Shown here: positions 35,135 to 44,522 of the stretch, one piece after another
How the letters are laid out: every line of letters begins with the position of its first letter
Numbering within the stretch: the stretch's first letter is position 1
DNA from: Terriglobia bacterium
Lineage (GTDB): Bacteria; Acidobacteriota; Terriglobia; Terriglobales; Acidobacteriaceae
Assembly (NCBI GenBank): GCA_020073565.1
Contig: JAIQEY010000006.1
Location: 1-64,000 of the forward strand
Direction: 5' to 3'
Length of the DNA: 64,000 nt
Made by a program: the position numbers and the translations under genes
Notes under the pieces: model-generated
Told to the model about the DNA's origin: nothing
Databases searched by the model: none
Seen by the model: only the letters and a program-made list of their open reading frames with translations

Positions 35135-35166
35135 AAAGGGTCGCCCTTGGCGACCCTTTCCTGTTT
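35135..35166 (+). terminator. Strong rho-independent terminator
   Basis: AAAGGGTCGCC / GGCGACCCTTT stem (11 bp), short loop, then CCTGTTTT. Confidence 0.85.
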
Positions 35167-35199
35167 TATGCTGTAGGAGCCGGAGAGGGCGGAACCTAC

Positions 35200-35835
35200 A
35201 TGCTCGCAGGCATGAAATTTGGGGGCGCGGAACTGGTTGGCTTGATCGTTGCGGTCAGCTTTGCGGCTGGACTCAACGTTTACGCCACGGTAGCCACCTT
35301 GGGGTTGCTCGCCCATGCTGGTGTGCTCGACCTGCCTTCCGGTCTCCGTCTACTTTCGAGTTGGTGGGTGATTGGGGCCTCGGGTGCGCTGTTTGCCGTT
35401 GAGTTCTTTGCTGACAAGATCCCGGCCTTTGATCTTTTCTGGAATGCCCTCCATACATTTGTGCGAGTCCCCGCAGCCGCCCTGATCGCTTTCGGTGCGA
35501 CCTCGCAACTCTCGCCCGAGAGACAGTTGCTGGCAGCGCTGGCGGGCGGTGCGATCGCCTTGGCCGCCCATGGAGGGAAGACTGCGGCCCGGGTGGCGGT
35601 GACGCCCTCACCCGAGCCGGCCTCGAACATTGCACTTAGCTTCGGAGAAGATGTACTCGCCATCTTTTTGACGTGGTTCGCGACCCAGCACCCCATGATC
35701 GCGGCTGCGATTGTGGCGGTGTTCCTGCTCGTCATTGCAGTCGTGATTCGCTGGGTCATACGGGCCATGAAGGGACTGTTTCGCGGCGCCGAGGACGAAT
35801 TGACAGCGAGTTCAAAGAAGCTGAGCGCTGTTTGA
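35200..35835 (+). CDS. DUF4126 membrane protein
   Basis: 211 aa; ATG 35200 or ATG 35212. Five to six hydrophobic segments. The AAGLNVYATVATLGLLA stretch, AVEFFADKIPAFDLFWNALHT, GGKTAARVAVTPSPEPASN and the Ser-rich LSFGEDVLAIFLTWFA match DUF4126. The family's function is unknown; the DKIP/TR-type charged loops are conserved within it. A short basic tail (MKGLFRGAEDELT) is cytoplasmic. It lies 27 bp before ribBA on the same strand. Confidence 0.85.
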   Translation: MLAGMKFGGAELVGLIVAVSFAAGLNVYATVATLGLLAHAGVLDLPSGLRLLSSWWVIGASGALFAVEFFADKIPAFDLFWNALHTFVRVPAAALIAFGATSQLSPERQLLAALAGGAIALAAHGGKTAARVAVTPSPEPASNIALSFGEDVLAIFLTWFATQHPMIAAAIVAVFLLVIAVVIRWVIRAMKGLFRGAEDELTASSKKLSAV

Positions 35836-35862
35836 GAGTTCCAGGACTAGAATTGCTCTCTT

Positions 35863-37023
35863 ATGACGCCTAAACCTCCGTTTACCGACGTCACTACCGC
35901 CATTGAACAGATTCGCGCGGGCCGCATGATCGTCGTCGTCGATGACGAAGATCGCGAAAACGAAGGCGACCTCACGCTGGCGGCCGAAAAAGTTACGCCG
36001 GAAGCGATCAACTTCATGGCGAAATACGGTCGCGGCCTTGTCTGCCTGGCCATGACTGAAGAGCGCCTCGATCACCTGCGCATCGGGAACATGACCGCCG
36101 AGAATACGTCACAGTACGGCACAGCCTTCTGTGAGGCGATTGACGCCCGCGAAGGCGTGACCACCGGAATCTCCGCCTATGATCGATCACACACCATCAC
36201 GGTGGCGATTGATCCCGCGACCCGGCCGGCGGATCTGGCCCGCCCCGGACACGTATTTCCGCTCCGTGCGCGCAAGGGCGGAGTGCTGGTGCGTGCCGGG
36301 CAAACGGAAGCTTCGGTCGATCTGGCGAGGCTTGCGGGCATGGTTCCGGCTGGCATCATCTGCGAAATCATGAAAGATGACGGCACCATGGCGCGCGTGC
36401 CTGACCTGATCGAATTCTGCCGCACCCACGAGATGAAGATGCTCACGGTGGCCGAGTTGATCCGCTACCGCATGCAGCACGAGCGTTATGTGCACCGCGT
36501 GGGCGAGGCCATGGTCGAGACCAGGCACGGCGAGTTCCGCCTGATCGCCTACGAAAGCGAAGTGGACGGGGGCGAATCGCACCTGGCGCTCGTCCGCGGC
36601 GACATCGGCGACTCGTCCACGCCGGTCCTGGTCCGCATGCACGCCCACTGCCTGCTGGGAGATGTCTTTGGCGCCACCGGATGCGATTGCCATGCCACCC
36701 TAGAAGGCTCGCTGCAGGCGATTGCCGAGGAGGGACGAGGTGCGCTGATCTACCTGCACCAGACTTCCAAGGGATTCTCCGCGGAAAGGATTGGCGATCA
36801 GGCGTTTCTTACCTTCCACCGTGAGCGCCGTTTGCCAACCCTGCCGGAAAGCGAGCGCAAGATCCACCGCGAGATCGGACTGGGCGCGCAGATCCTTTCC
36901 GATTTGAATCTCAAGCGGATCCGTCTGCTGACCAATCACCCGCGAAGGGTAGCGGCGCTGGAAGGATTTGAGGTCGAGATTGTCGAGCAGATTCCGGTGA
37001 AATTGTCAGTTCCGCAAAGGTAA
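35863..37023 (+). CDS. ribBA: RibBA-type protein: DHBP synthase with a divergent GTP cyclohydrolase II domain
   Basis: 386 aa. The DHBP synthase half (1-205) has [12 protein letters not shown] and [25 protein letters not shown] in two blocks. The usual GHTE is GQTE (Q147), replacing a His that in E. coli RibB binds metal; whether Gln is tolerated is uncertain. The cyclohydrolase half keeps the zinc cysteines ([15 protein letters not shown]), but the substrate loop RQEGRxIG reads HQTSKGFS, the Gln after CDC is Thr, and the D-E-R catalytic triplet reads I-H-R. The GCH II half may therefore be inactive or altered, and the riboflavin pathway would then need another GTP cyclohydrolase. Confidence 0.88.
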   Translation: MTPKPPFTDVTTAIEQIRAGRMIVVVDDEDRENEGDLTLAAEKVTPEAINFMAKYGRGLVCLAMTEERLDHLRIGNMTAENTSQYGTAFCEAIDAREGVTTGISAYDRSHTITVAIDPATRPADLARPGHVFPLRARKGGVLVRAGQTEASVDLARLAGMVPAGIICEIMKDDGTMARVPDLIEFCRTHEMKMLTVAELIRYRMQHERYVHRVGEAMVETRHGEFRLIAYESEVDGGESHLALVRGDIGDSSTPVLVRMHAHCLLGDVFGATGCDCHATLEGSLQAIAEEGRGALIYLHQTSKGFSAERIGDQAFLTFHRERRLPTLPESERKIHREIGLGAQILSDLNLKRIRLLTNHPRRVAALEGFEVEIVEQIPVKLSVPQR

Positions 37024-37147
37024 ATCTAACAAACTCGTTTTGCTCGACGTACCGGGCTGGCCCAAGGCAATAAGTGATGGGGAGCGCGTAGGAGAGCATG
37101 GCCTGCGTTCCAGCGCTTCGACCGGTTCCACACTGAACGGGTGACAC

Positions 37148-38170
37148 ATGGACGAACTAGAATTGCTGCGGCAAAAAGCCCTCGCCGTTCTGAGAGATTC
37201 TGCTCAGAGTCTTGACGATATGAAGAAGGGATCGGATTTGCTGAACAGCGTTGAAGAAATAGAGAACCGCAGACTCAACACCCGGAAACTACGAAGAGAG
37301 CTTTCTGAAAGCCGTGTCGTCGAGCTCATTAACCTGTTAGCCCCCTATGCTACGGTCCTGGTTCTCGCGGCGACTCTCTGGTTTCAATTTTGGCAGCAAG
37401 GCCAAGTGGCAAGAGATAAGGCGCAAGATCGCGATGACGCTCTCTGGGGAGACGCTCTGAAATCCGTGTCGGAGGGTAAAGCGCTGCCGGCCATCATTCA
37501 GCTCAAGTACTTTGAAACGTCCCCACGCGGCCACAAGCAGGACGGATTTCAGCTGATGATCAGCCTCTTTCGCCACAGCAAGGACATAGAACAATTCAAA
37601 GAGTTGTTCGAGAATGAATTCACACCTGTCAGCGCAGAGAATCTAGACGCCATACTCGATCTGAACCGCGCACTTCATAGCCAGTGGGTCGATCTTAATC
37701 GTCGAGGTGACAACCCGCAGCTGCAGTACCAAGTCATACTAGAGCTGAGTTACATCGGTACCCGGATCGCTCCCATTTTGCAGAAGCGTCCTCCAGACAA
37801 GGCGTTCGATCTTCATGATGTGGCAGTATTCGACTGCGACTTCTCATGGGTTGATCTAACGAACGCCAATCTGGATGGTTTCGTTACGGGCCGGGTGAAT
37901 CTGTCCAATGCCAACCTGAGTGGAGTCAAGAACTTCAATGCCAATCCCAGCGGAGCCAAAGACTTTAGAGATAAGGCGTGGACCGATACAGTCTGGTGGC
38001 AAGCCCGCGCGATCAGCCCCGAATTTCTTGCATATCTGCAGCAGGCTGCGGCGTTCACGCCGGATCCCCCGAATGCGCATCCGGGCCACTATGGCCCGAA
38101 CGCCCATCCCACCCAGGTCCAGTATGATCAGGAGATACGAAGGCTATCCGCGTTGAACTCCAACCCGTAG
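37148..38170 (+). CDS. Membrane-anchored protein with short pentapeptide repeats, unknown function
   Basis: 340 aa. Cytoplasmic helical N-terminus (1-55), one membrane segment (about 60-79, LLAPYATVLVLAATLWFQFW), a helical domain (80-220), then a few pentapeptide-type units (about 226-275, DLTNANLDG, NLSNANLSG and degenerate copies) and a Pro/His-rich tail (NAHPGHYGPNAHP). The repeat array is too short for a full quadrilateral helix. No enzyme motif. It is plus strand, 124 bp after ribBA, probably independent. Confidence 0.65.
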   Translation: MDELELLRQKALAVLRDSAQSLDDMKKGSDLLNSVEEIENRRLNTRKLRRELSESRVVELINLLAPYATVLVLAATLWFQFWQQGQVARDKAQDRDDALWGDALKSVSEGKALPAIIQLKYFETSPRGHKQDGFQLMISLFRHSKDIEQFKELFENEFTPVSAENLDAILDLNRALHSQWVDLNRRGDNPQLQYQVILELSYIGTRIAPILQKRPPDKAFDLHDVAVFDCDFSWVDLTNANLDGFVTGRVNLSNANLSGVKNFNANPSGAKDFRDKAWTDTVWWQARAISPEFLAYLQQAAAFTPDPPNAHPGHYGPNAHPTQVQYDQEIRRLSALNSNP

Positions 38171-38252
38171 CAACAAGTTACGCCCCCGCCGGGTAAGCCA
38201 CGCCCAGTAAGCGGCGGACTATGGCTGTTTTATGAGTTCCGTGAATTTACGT

Positions 38253-38519
38253 CTAGAACGGCTTCCTCGGCGAAATCTCTTCGTCGCGAATAAAGAACTG
38301 GGCTGAGCAGTGCGCCGAGCCGCAGATGACCGGGAGCAGTCCCGCCATCTGCTTGCGGGTAATCAGCCCCAAGGTGCCGCACGAAGGGCAGGAGAGCACC
38401 GCCCAGAAGGGGTCTTCCTTCTCTCCCACCTCGCCCGCATTCTCCAATACAAACACGGACCCGGGTTCCATCTGTTCGGGAATCCATTGGTTCAGAATGC
38501 TCAATTCACCGATCATCAT
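38253..38519 (-). CDS. Zinc-ribbon protein downstream of a MerR regulator
   Basis: 88 aa from ATG 38519, preceded by GGGGAGG with good spacing; an upstream frame to 38636 overlaps the MerR gene and is not used. CPSCG (about 48-52) and a second pair CGSAHC (about 67-72) make a likely zinc ribbon. It is followed by a short basic tail. With the MerR gene 19 bp upstream on the same strand it forms a two-gene unit. Function unknown. Confidence 0.65.
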   Translation of the reverse strand: MMIGELSILNQWIPEQMEPGSVFVLENAGEVGEKEDPFWAVLSCPSCGTLGLITRKQMAGLLPVICGSAHCSAQFFIRDEEISPRKPF

Positions 38520-38538
38520 GATGCCTCCCCCGTTCCGT

Positions 38539-39009
38539 TTAAGCTCTCCGAGTCCGGCGTAGCGGCTGGATGCGCTCTGATACCACACCTTTCTTGCGAG
38601 CTTGAATCTCTGCACGAACCCGGCGGACTTCATCACTCAGGCATATATCCAACATCGGCTGCCGGGCATTCTTAAGCAGATCTACGACCTGTCGTGCCGA
38701 GGTCCTCAGATATAAATGAGTGCCATCGGTGAGAAGGTGGTACTCCGAGGCCGCCCTTACGGTGGCCGCCAAACTGGTTCCGAATTCTTGCTGCAGGAAG
38801 CGAATCACTTTGCGCACGCGCTGCAGGGAAAAGCCCCGGCGGCGGAGCTGGCAAATCACGGCCACTGTGACCAGTTCGTCCCATCCGTAAACGCGGCGGT
38901 GTCCCCGGCGATCGGGGATGACAAGGTTGCGCTCATCCCACCATTGCAACTGGCGGGCGGTGATGCCGGTCAGCGCCATCAGTTCGTTCGATGTGAAGCC
39001 GCGTTGCAT
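38539..39009 (-). CDS. MerR-family transcriptional regulator
   Basis: 156 aa from ATG 39009 (TTG 39030 is the alternative). The N-terminal MerR helix-turn-helix (FTSNELMALTGITARQLQWWDE, then RRGHRRVYGWDELVTVAVICQLRRRGFSLQRVRKVIRFL) is clear. The C-terminal effector part (about 75-156) is small, with no Cys pair for metal and no recognised ligand domain. Two palindromes just upstream (39023-39033 and 39046-39060) may be its operators. Confidence 0.85.
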   Translation of the reverse strand: MQRGFTSNELMALTGITARQLQWWDERNLVIPDRRGHRRVYGWDELVTVAVICQLRRRGFSLQRVRKVIRFLQQEFGTSLAATVRAASEYHLLTDGTHLYLRTSARQVVDLLKNARQPMLDICLSDEVRRVRAEIQARKKGVVSERIQPLRRTRRA

Positions 39010-39022
39010 TCTCCTCACTTCT

Positions 39023-39060
39023 TGTTTCAAACAAATACCAATAGAAATGTTTTAGACATT
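39023..39060. promoter_or_regulatory. Two palindromes upstream of the MerR gene
   Basis: TGTTTCAAACA (39023-39033, perfect 5+1+5) and AATGTTTTAGACATT (39046-39060, AATGT-N5-ACATT). Both lie in the AT-rich leader of the regulator and are candidate operators. Confidence 0.4.
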
Positions 39061-39165
39061 CTAGGGGGTTGCGGGTGGAAGTCAACGCCACTTTCGCGCC
39101 TGGGGATGTTGACTACGTGGGTTCGCGGAGGGATGGAGAAAGAAAATCAATGAAGAGAGGGAACA

Positions 39166-42100
39166 ATGGATTGCTCGTTTTGTAGTCGCGGCATTACCAT
39201 AGCCGTCGGAACAATTTCCCCGGGGACAAAAAACGCCATGATCGCAAGAGGCTTGATGCGGGTGGTGACGCCTGCGCTGCTGGTTCTCCTGTGTGCCAAC
39301 CTGATGTTCTCCCAACAAAACGAGCGGAACCGCAAGCCGGATGCCGCGCCGAAGGCTACCTCTGCCGCGCCCTCGCCCGCGGCCCAGGATGCTAAAGACG
39401 ACAAAAAAGAAGGCGACCCATTATTCAAAGGAATGAAGTATCGCTCGATCGGTCCTTTCCGTGGTGGCCGCTCCCTGACGGCCGCGGGAATTCCGGGCGA
39501 CCCCACGACCTACTACTTCGGAGCAACCGGGGGCGGCGTGTGGAAGTCCACCGACGGCGCGAACACGTGGTCTCCGGTCTTTGACAAGGACGGGGCTCCG
39601 TCGATCGGCAGCATCGCCGTGTCCGTGTCCGATCCGAACGTCGTCTATGTGGGGACGGGCGAGGCTTGCATCCGCGGCAACATTTCGCACGGAGATGGCG
39701 TGTGGAAGTCGGTCGATGCCGGAAAATCGTGGAAGAACGTCGGGCTGAAAGATTCGCGCGCGATTGGGAAGGTCATCGTCCATCCGCGGAATTCCGAGGT
39801 CGTTTTTGTCGCTGCCCTCGGCCATCCGTTCGGGCCAAATACGGAGCGCGGCGTTTTCCGTACACTCGACGGCGGCAAGAACTGGGAAAAGGTCCTGTAT
39901 AAAGACGAGAACACGGGCGCGATCGATATTGCCTTTGATCCGCAGAACCCCAACATCCTGTATGCAGCTCTGTGGGAAGCGCGGCGGACGCCTTGGAGCC
40001 TGGCGAGTGGCGGGCCGGGGAGCGGATTGTATCGCTCGACCGATGGGGGCACGACCTGGAAACAGCTCTCGGAAGGCTTGCCCAAGGGACCGTATGGACG
40101 CATCGGCGTGGCCGTGGCCGCAAATTCCGAACGCGTGTACGCGATCATCGAAGCCAAGGAAGGTGGCCTCTATCGCACTGACGACGGCGGCGATAAGTGG
40201 CAACTGGTGAACGGCGGTCATTCGCTGTACCAGCGGCCGTGGTACTACATGCACGTCATCGCTGACCCGCAGGATTCCAACACGGTCTACCTCTTGGATG
40301 TGGAGTTCTTCAAGTCCACCGACGGCGGCCGCACTTTCAACAAAATCAAGGTTCCACACGGCGACAATCACGGGTTGTGGATCGATCCCAAGAATTCCAA
40401 GCGGATGATCGCGAGCGACGATGGCGGCGTCACGGTGACCTTGGATGGCGGCAAGTCATGGACGCGGGAAGATAATCAGCCGACCGCGCAGTTCTATCAC
40501 GTCATCACCGACGACCGCACCCCTTACTACGTGTACGGTTCCCAGCAGGACAACTCCAGTGTAGCCATCGCCAGCCGCAGCGATGACGGAATGATTGGCC
40601 GCGATGACTGGTACCCGGTCGGGGGCGGGGAAGCGGGCTATATCGCGCCCTATCCGCCGGATCCCAATATTGTTTACGCGGGCGAGTACGAAGGAAACAT
40701 CACTCGCTTTGACCGGCGTACGCACCAGGTCAGGAACATCGCAGTGTCGGTGGAACTTTCCGATGCCCGTGGAGCGGCCCCGCTAGCGCATCGCTTTCAG
40801 TGGACCGCACCGATTGTGCTCTCGCCGCAGGATCCGAACACGCTCTATTACGGAGGCGAGCGGGTTTTCAAGACCACGGATGGCGGAACGCACTGGGAAG
40901 CCATTAGTCCGGACCTGACTCGCAACGATAAGTCGAAGCAGCAGCCCTCGGGCGGATCGATCACGATTGACGATACCGGCACCGAATACTACGACACTGT
41001 TTTCTCGATCGCGCCTTCGCCCGTTGCAAAAGGTCTGATCTGGGCAGGCACCGACGACGGCTTGATTCAGTTGACTCGCGACGAAGGGAAGGCCTGGACG
41101 AACGTCACGCCGAAAGACATTCCGGAATGGAGCCGCGTCAGTCTGATCGAAGCCTCGCCGCATGACGCGGGCTCTGCCTACGTCGCGTTTGACCGGCACC
41201 AGAACGACGACCTTGCCCCGTACATCTACAAAACCAGCGACTACGGCAAGACCTGGAGCAAGATTACGACCGGTATTCCCGACGGCATGTTCGTGCGTGC
41301 CGTGCGGGAGGATCCGAAGAAGAAGGGCTTGCTTTACGCTGGAACCGAGCGCGGTGTCTTTGTATCGTTTGATGACGGCGCACACTGGCACTCGCTGCAA
41401 CTCAACCTGCCGATCGTGCCCGTCCATGACCTGGTTGTTAAGAATGACGATCTTGTGCTGGCGACCCACGGGCGGGCGTTCTGGATCCTGGACGACGTCT
41501 CACCACTGCGGCAGTTTGCCGATTCGGTGGCAGGTGAAGATGTGCATCTCTATCAGCCAGCCACAGCGTATCGGGTGCATACCGGCAACGCTCCGGCGCG
41601 CGCTGTGTTCGCGGGCACGAATCCGCCCAACGGTGCAGTGATTTATTACTACTTCAAGAAAGCGCCCAAACAAGAGGAAGTCAACATCGACATTCTCGAT
41701 GCTGCGGGTACCGTCATCCGCAGTTACTCGAGCAATAAGTACGATCCGCTTGAGGAACCGCCCGATCCCGATGACAAGAAGCCCGAGAAGCAGATCAAAG
41801 TGGTCGACGGTCTGAATCATTTCGTTTGGGATCTGCACTACGAGTGGGCAAACCGCGTTCCGGGCTACTACCTTTGGGACTACAACGACGGTGCGCGCGG
41901 ACCGCTGGCGCTGCCTGGTAACTACCAGGTGCGCTTGACGGTTGCCGGCAAGAGCCAGACTGCGGCGTTCGAGGTGAAGCTGGATCCGCGAGTCAACACT
42001 TCGCAGAGCGACCTCGAAAAACAATTCAAACTGCAGATGGATGTACACGAGCAGTTGAATCGCGTTTATGAAGCTGTAAACCAGATCCAGGACGTGCGCG

Positions 42101-42510
42101 AGCAACTGAATGGGCTCAAGAAGCGGGTGGTCGGACCTACTTCAAAAACCCTGCTCGACGCCGCCAGCGGGCTCGACAGCAAGCTGGTTGCGGTGCGCGA
42201 TCCACTGATTAACTTGACCATCAGCGCTAGTGAGGACTCGCTGGCCTACGTTCCCGGCATCGACGCCAGGCTGGCGTTTCTTTCCATGGCGGTGGCTGGA
42301 TTCTCCGATTCAGCGCCCACCGAATCGCAGTACCAGGAACTCGACAAGTTGACCAAGCAGACCAACGAGCTCTTGGCGAACTGGGACCAGGTGCGATCTG
42401 CCGACATCGCCGCCTTCCAGAAATTGGCGGCCGAGCAGAACGTCCACTCGATCTACGTGCCGGATCCAAAAAGTGAACGGGTGGCGGGGGGCGGGGAAGA
42501 AGAGCGGTAG
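39166..42510 (+). CDS. Secreted sortilin-type BNR/Asp-box repeat protein
   Basis: 1,114 aa from ATG 39166 (GAGGG upstream); ATG 39238 is an alternative that begins directly at the signal peptide (LLVLLCANLMFSQ). Repeated S/T-DGGxTW Asp-box motifs (KSTDGANTW, RTLDGGKNW, RSTDGGTTW, LDGGKSW) give a multi-bladed beta propeller over about 70-750, as in VPS10/sortilin-N proteins and glycosidase-like BNR proteins. A beta-sandwich (about 800-930) and a helical C-terminus (about 930-1100) follow. It is common in Acidobacteriota. Enzyme activity is not shown by any catalytic motif I can see. Confidence 0.85.
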   Translation: MDCSFCSRGITIAVGTISPGTKNAMIARGLMRVVTPALLVLLCANLMFSQQNERNRKPDAAPKATSAAPSPAAQDAKDDKKEGDPLFKGMKYRSIGPFRGGRSLTAAGIPGDPTTYYFGATGGGVWKSTDGANTWSPVFDKDGAPSIGSIAVSVSDPNVVYVGTGEACIRGNISHGDGVWKSVDAGKSWKNVGLKDSRAIGKVIVHPRNSEVVFVAALGHPFGPNTERGVFRTLDGGKNWEKVLYKDENTGAIDIAFDPQNPNILYAALWEARRTPWSLASGGPGSGLYRSTDGGTTWKQLSEGLPKGPYGRIGVAVAANSERVYAIIEAKEGGLYRTDDGGDKWQLVNGGHSLYQRPWYYMHVIADPQDSNTVYLLDVEFFKSTDGGRTFNKIKVPHGDNHGLWIDPKNSKRMIASDDGGVTVTLDGGKSWTREDNQPTAQFYHVITDDRTPYYVYGSQQDNSSVAIASRSDDGMIGRDDWYPVGGGEAGYIAPYPPDPNIVYAGEYEGNITRFDRRTHQVRNIAVSVELSDARGAAPLAHRFQWTAPIVLSPQDPNTLYYGGERVFKTTDGGTHWEAISPDLTRNDKSKQQPSGGSITIDDTGTEYYDTVFSIAPSPVAKGLIWAGTDDGLIQLTRDEGKAWTNVTPKDIPEWSRVSLIEASPHDAGSAYVAFDRHQNDDLAPYIYKTSDYGKTWSKITTGIPDGMFVRAVREDPKKKGLLYAGTERGVFVSFDDGAHWHSLQLNLPIVPVHDLVVKNDDLVLATHGRAFWILDDVSPLRQFADSVAGEDVHLYQPATAYRVHTGNAPARAVFAGTNPPNGAVIYYYFKKAPKQEEVNIDILDAAGTVIRSYSSNKYDPLEEPPDPDDKKPEKQIKVVDGLNHFVWDLHYEWANRVPGYYLWDYNDGARGPLALPGNYQVRLTVAGKSQTAAFEVKLDPRVNTSQSDLEKQFKLQMDVHEQLNRVYEAVNQIQDVREQLNGLKKRVVGPTSKTLLDAASGLDSKLVAVRDPLINLTISASEDSLAYVPGIDARLAFLSMAVAGFSDSAPTESQYQELDKLTKQTNELLANWDQVRSADIAAFQKLAAEQNVHSIYVPDPKSERVAGGGEEER

Positions 42511-42548
42511 TGCGGGCAGGATAACGGAGGATTGTGGCCCGAGGCAAC

Positions 42549-42572
42549 GTGGCGCGCGGTGCAGCGCGCCAC
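42549..42572. terminator. Bidirectional terminator between convergent genes
   Basis: GTGGCGCGC / GCGCGCCAC, perfect 9-bp stem with 6-nt loop, between the BNR protein and the coiled-coil membrane protein genes. Confidence 0.55.
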
Positions 42573-42577
42573 CCTAT

Positions 42578-43090
42578 TCAGATGAACATCTCGTCTTGTG
42601 GTACGCCCATGCCGTTCTTTGGCTGGCGCCGCTTAGGTCCGAAGAAGACTTCTACTCCGGTGGTGATGGCGGTCATGAAGCCGTTGACCTGACGGAGAGG
42701 GGAAACTACGGTTTTGTGAACGACTTCACTGGTCTCCTCGACTCGGTCCATGGTGCGGTTCAGGAGTTCGTCGGCGCGAATGACTTGCAACCGGGTGCGG
42801 TCGAGAACGTCAGTCATGATTGCGTCCAGGCGGTTGATCTGGTTGCGCACCACCGTGCTCGTTTCCGAGACGTTGGTGGTGATTGCCTCAATCTTCGGAC
42901 GGAGCTCGACCAGCATGTTCTGCGCGGTTTCCATCGTGGGTAGCGCTTTGGTCTTGAATTCGGTGGCCAGGGCTTCCATCTTTGCCGTGCTTTTGCGCAC
43001 CGCGAGGTAGAGGCCTACCATAATCATGGCCTGCAGCACGACGGCGAACGTCGTCGCCGCGATAAAAATTCTGAGGAGATTGTCATCCAT
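42578..43090 (-). CDS. Membrane-anchored coiled-coil protein
   Basis: 170 aa. One N-terminal membrane segment (about 8-30, IFIAATTFAVVLQAMIMVGLYL), then a long amphipathic helix (about 35-150) with heptad-like spacing, as in DUF948-type general stress proteins. It lies 34 bp downstream of the YtxH gene on the same strand; the pair is probably a stress or envelope unit. No catalytic motif. Confidence 0.7.
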   Translation of the reverse strand: MDDNLLRIFIAATTFAVVLQAMIMVGLYLAVRKSTAKMEALATEFKTKALPTMETAQNMLVELRPKIEAITTNVSETSTVVRNQINRLDAIMTDVLDRTRLQVIRADELLNRTMDRVEETSEVVHKTVVSPLRQVNGFMTAITTGVEVFFGPKRRQPKNGMGVPQDEMFI

Positions 43091-43124
43091 AGACCCTCCT
43101 GCCGATTCTGCTCCTGATTAGAAA

Positions 43125-43436
43125 TTACTTGGGTGGTTCGGTCCCGGTCGTGGTCGTTTCCTGATACGCCTGGCGGCCCGCCTCGTAGGCGGAGCGGAAC
43201 CGCTCCTTCTGCTGGCTGAGCACATCGCCGCCGCGATCGACCCAATCATTGGCCTGTTCGCGTGCGCGGCGAGCTTGTTGACGCACCCGCTCGCTGCCTT
43301 CCTGCGCCTTGGAGCGCAGCACTTCGCGCGTTTCATCGCCCGAGCGCGGTGCATACAACACACCAACCACGGCTCCGACGCCGAGACCCGCCAAAAACCA
43401 CAAGAAGCTGCTGCCGTCACGATCCGCCATAACCAA
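43125..43436 (-). CDS. YtxH-domain protein
   Basis: 103 aa. Membrane segment at about 10-26 with the GLGVGAVVGVLYAPRSGDETR motif in two pieces, typical of YtxH/gas-vesicle-like general stress proteins, then a charged helix rich in Arg, Glu and Gln. It is the first gene of a two-gene unit with the coiled-coil protein downstream. Function in the family is poorly defined. Confidence 0.82.
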   Translation of the reverse strand: MVMADRDGSSFLWFLAGLGVGAVVGVLYAPRSGDETREVLRSKAQEGSERVRQQARRAREQANDWVDRGGDVLSQQKERFRSAYEAGRQAYQETTTTGTEPPK

Positions 43437-43578
43437 CCTCCTTGAAACCTGCTTCTATCGGATGGTAGCACCCAGCGTGTGGGAAACACAATTCAGCTAC
43501 CTGTCCTGCTCGTTCAAGAAGGCCTTGTACGAAACGGGCCTAAAGGCGGACAATGAGGCGGGTTCGAGGAGGGGTGGT

Positions 43579-44004
43579 TTGTCCGACCGCAAATATCGCC
43601 AGCGCGGATACCAGGATTCCGGCAGCGAGCCGCAGAAGAAGTTGGAAAAACCCGCGCCCAAAAAAGACAATACCTTCGGACCGCGTCCCATCAACATGCC
43701 GGGAACAAGGACGGTGTCGCGTTGCGCGGAGTGTGGGACCTTGTTACAGAATCTGGCTGAGCCTCTCGGCCAGTGTCCGAAGTGCGGATTCGATCTGCAC
43801 TCCTGCAAGCAGTGCGAGCACTTCGATCCGGCCAGCCGCTTCGAATGCAACCAGCCCATCCCGGACCGGATTTCACCCAAGGACAAGCGCAACGACTGCT
43901 CGTTTTATTCCATGCGCGTCCGTTTCGAGAAAGAAACGTCCAGCAAGCCGGCGCAGCGGCCCAATGACGCGCGCCAGGCGTTTGAGAATCTGTTCAAGAA
44001 GTGA
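43579..44004 (+). CDS. Soluble zinc-ribbon protein
   Basis: 141 aa from a TTG at 43579 preceded by GAGGAGGGG; the frame is open to 43309 but overlaps the divergent YtxH gene and is not protein-like there. A basic N-terminal tail (1-55) is followed by CAECG and CPKCG, then CKQCEHFDP and later C residues (FECNQPI, NDCSFY). This gives two CxxC zinc sites. Function unknown; the family seems conserved in Acidobacteriota, but that is memory, not a search. Confidence 0.7.
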   Translation: MSDRKYRQRGYQDSGSEPQKKLEKPAPKKDNTFGPRPINMPGTRTVSRCAECGTLLQNLAEPLGQCPKCGFDLHSCKQCEHFDPASRFECNQPIPDRISPKDKRNDCSFYSMRVRFEKETSSKPAQRPNDARQAFENLFKK

Positions 44005-44522
44005 CGGGGAGATCTTTCCTAGAATTCGCCTCAGACCTTATCTCTGTCTTCTTCGACCTATTTACCAGTTGGTACTGGGGGTACCCCCCTCCCCCCGGTC
44101 TTTTGGAATCATGGAGTTAGGTGGTGAAAACACTCCAAAATCTAGAGCGCAAAGGACTTATATGGAAAATATTCCGGAATAAGGACTTAGATGGTAAGAT
44201 CCGCCCTGGATGGGGGTGGCGGCATCGGGAATCTTGCGTTCCCGGCCACATTTTGATTTCAAAGAGCGCTTTTTCGCGACGGGCGTCGATGGCGGTGATC
44301 CCGTTCGCTACTGAGCTATATGCTCAGTTGCAATGATTAGCCACATGATGTTGGCTGTCAAGGACGTACGTCACAGGTGTGACGGATCAGCGCGATTAGA
44401 GTATCTTACCGAGCGTACGCCATTAGCGTATATAGGGAAACAGGTGCAGCCCGGCAGAGCGTCAGGCTTCGCAGGTTACGGGGGACACGACAAGGGCCAA
44501 GAGGAACATTTTTGGCGAACTG
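44005..44522. other. 518-bp intergenic region with repeats and a palindrome
   Basis: No supported ORF. It contains a G/C tract (GGGGGTACCCCCCTCCCCCC, 44078-44097), a short direct repeat (AGGACTTATATGG at 44154 and AGGACTTAGATGG at 44184), and the perfect 16-bp palindrome at 44369-44384. The usual toxin partner of the downstream HTH gene is not visible here. Confidence 0.45.
44369..44384. promoter_or_regulatory. Perfect 16-bp palindrome, possible operator
   Basis: CGTCACA GG TGTGACG, about 140 bp before the HTH gene; it may be an operator. The bases just before it (GTCAAGGACGTA) recur at about 52319, so it may instead be part of a dispersed repeat. Confidence 0.3.
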
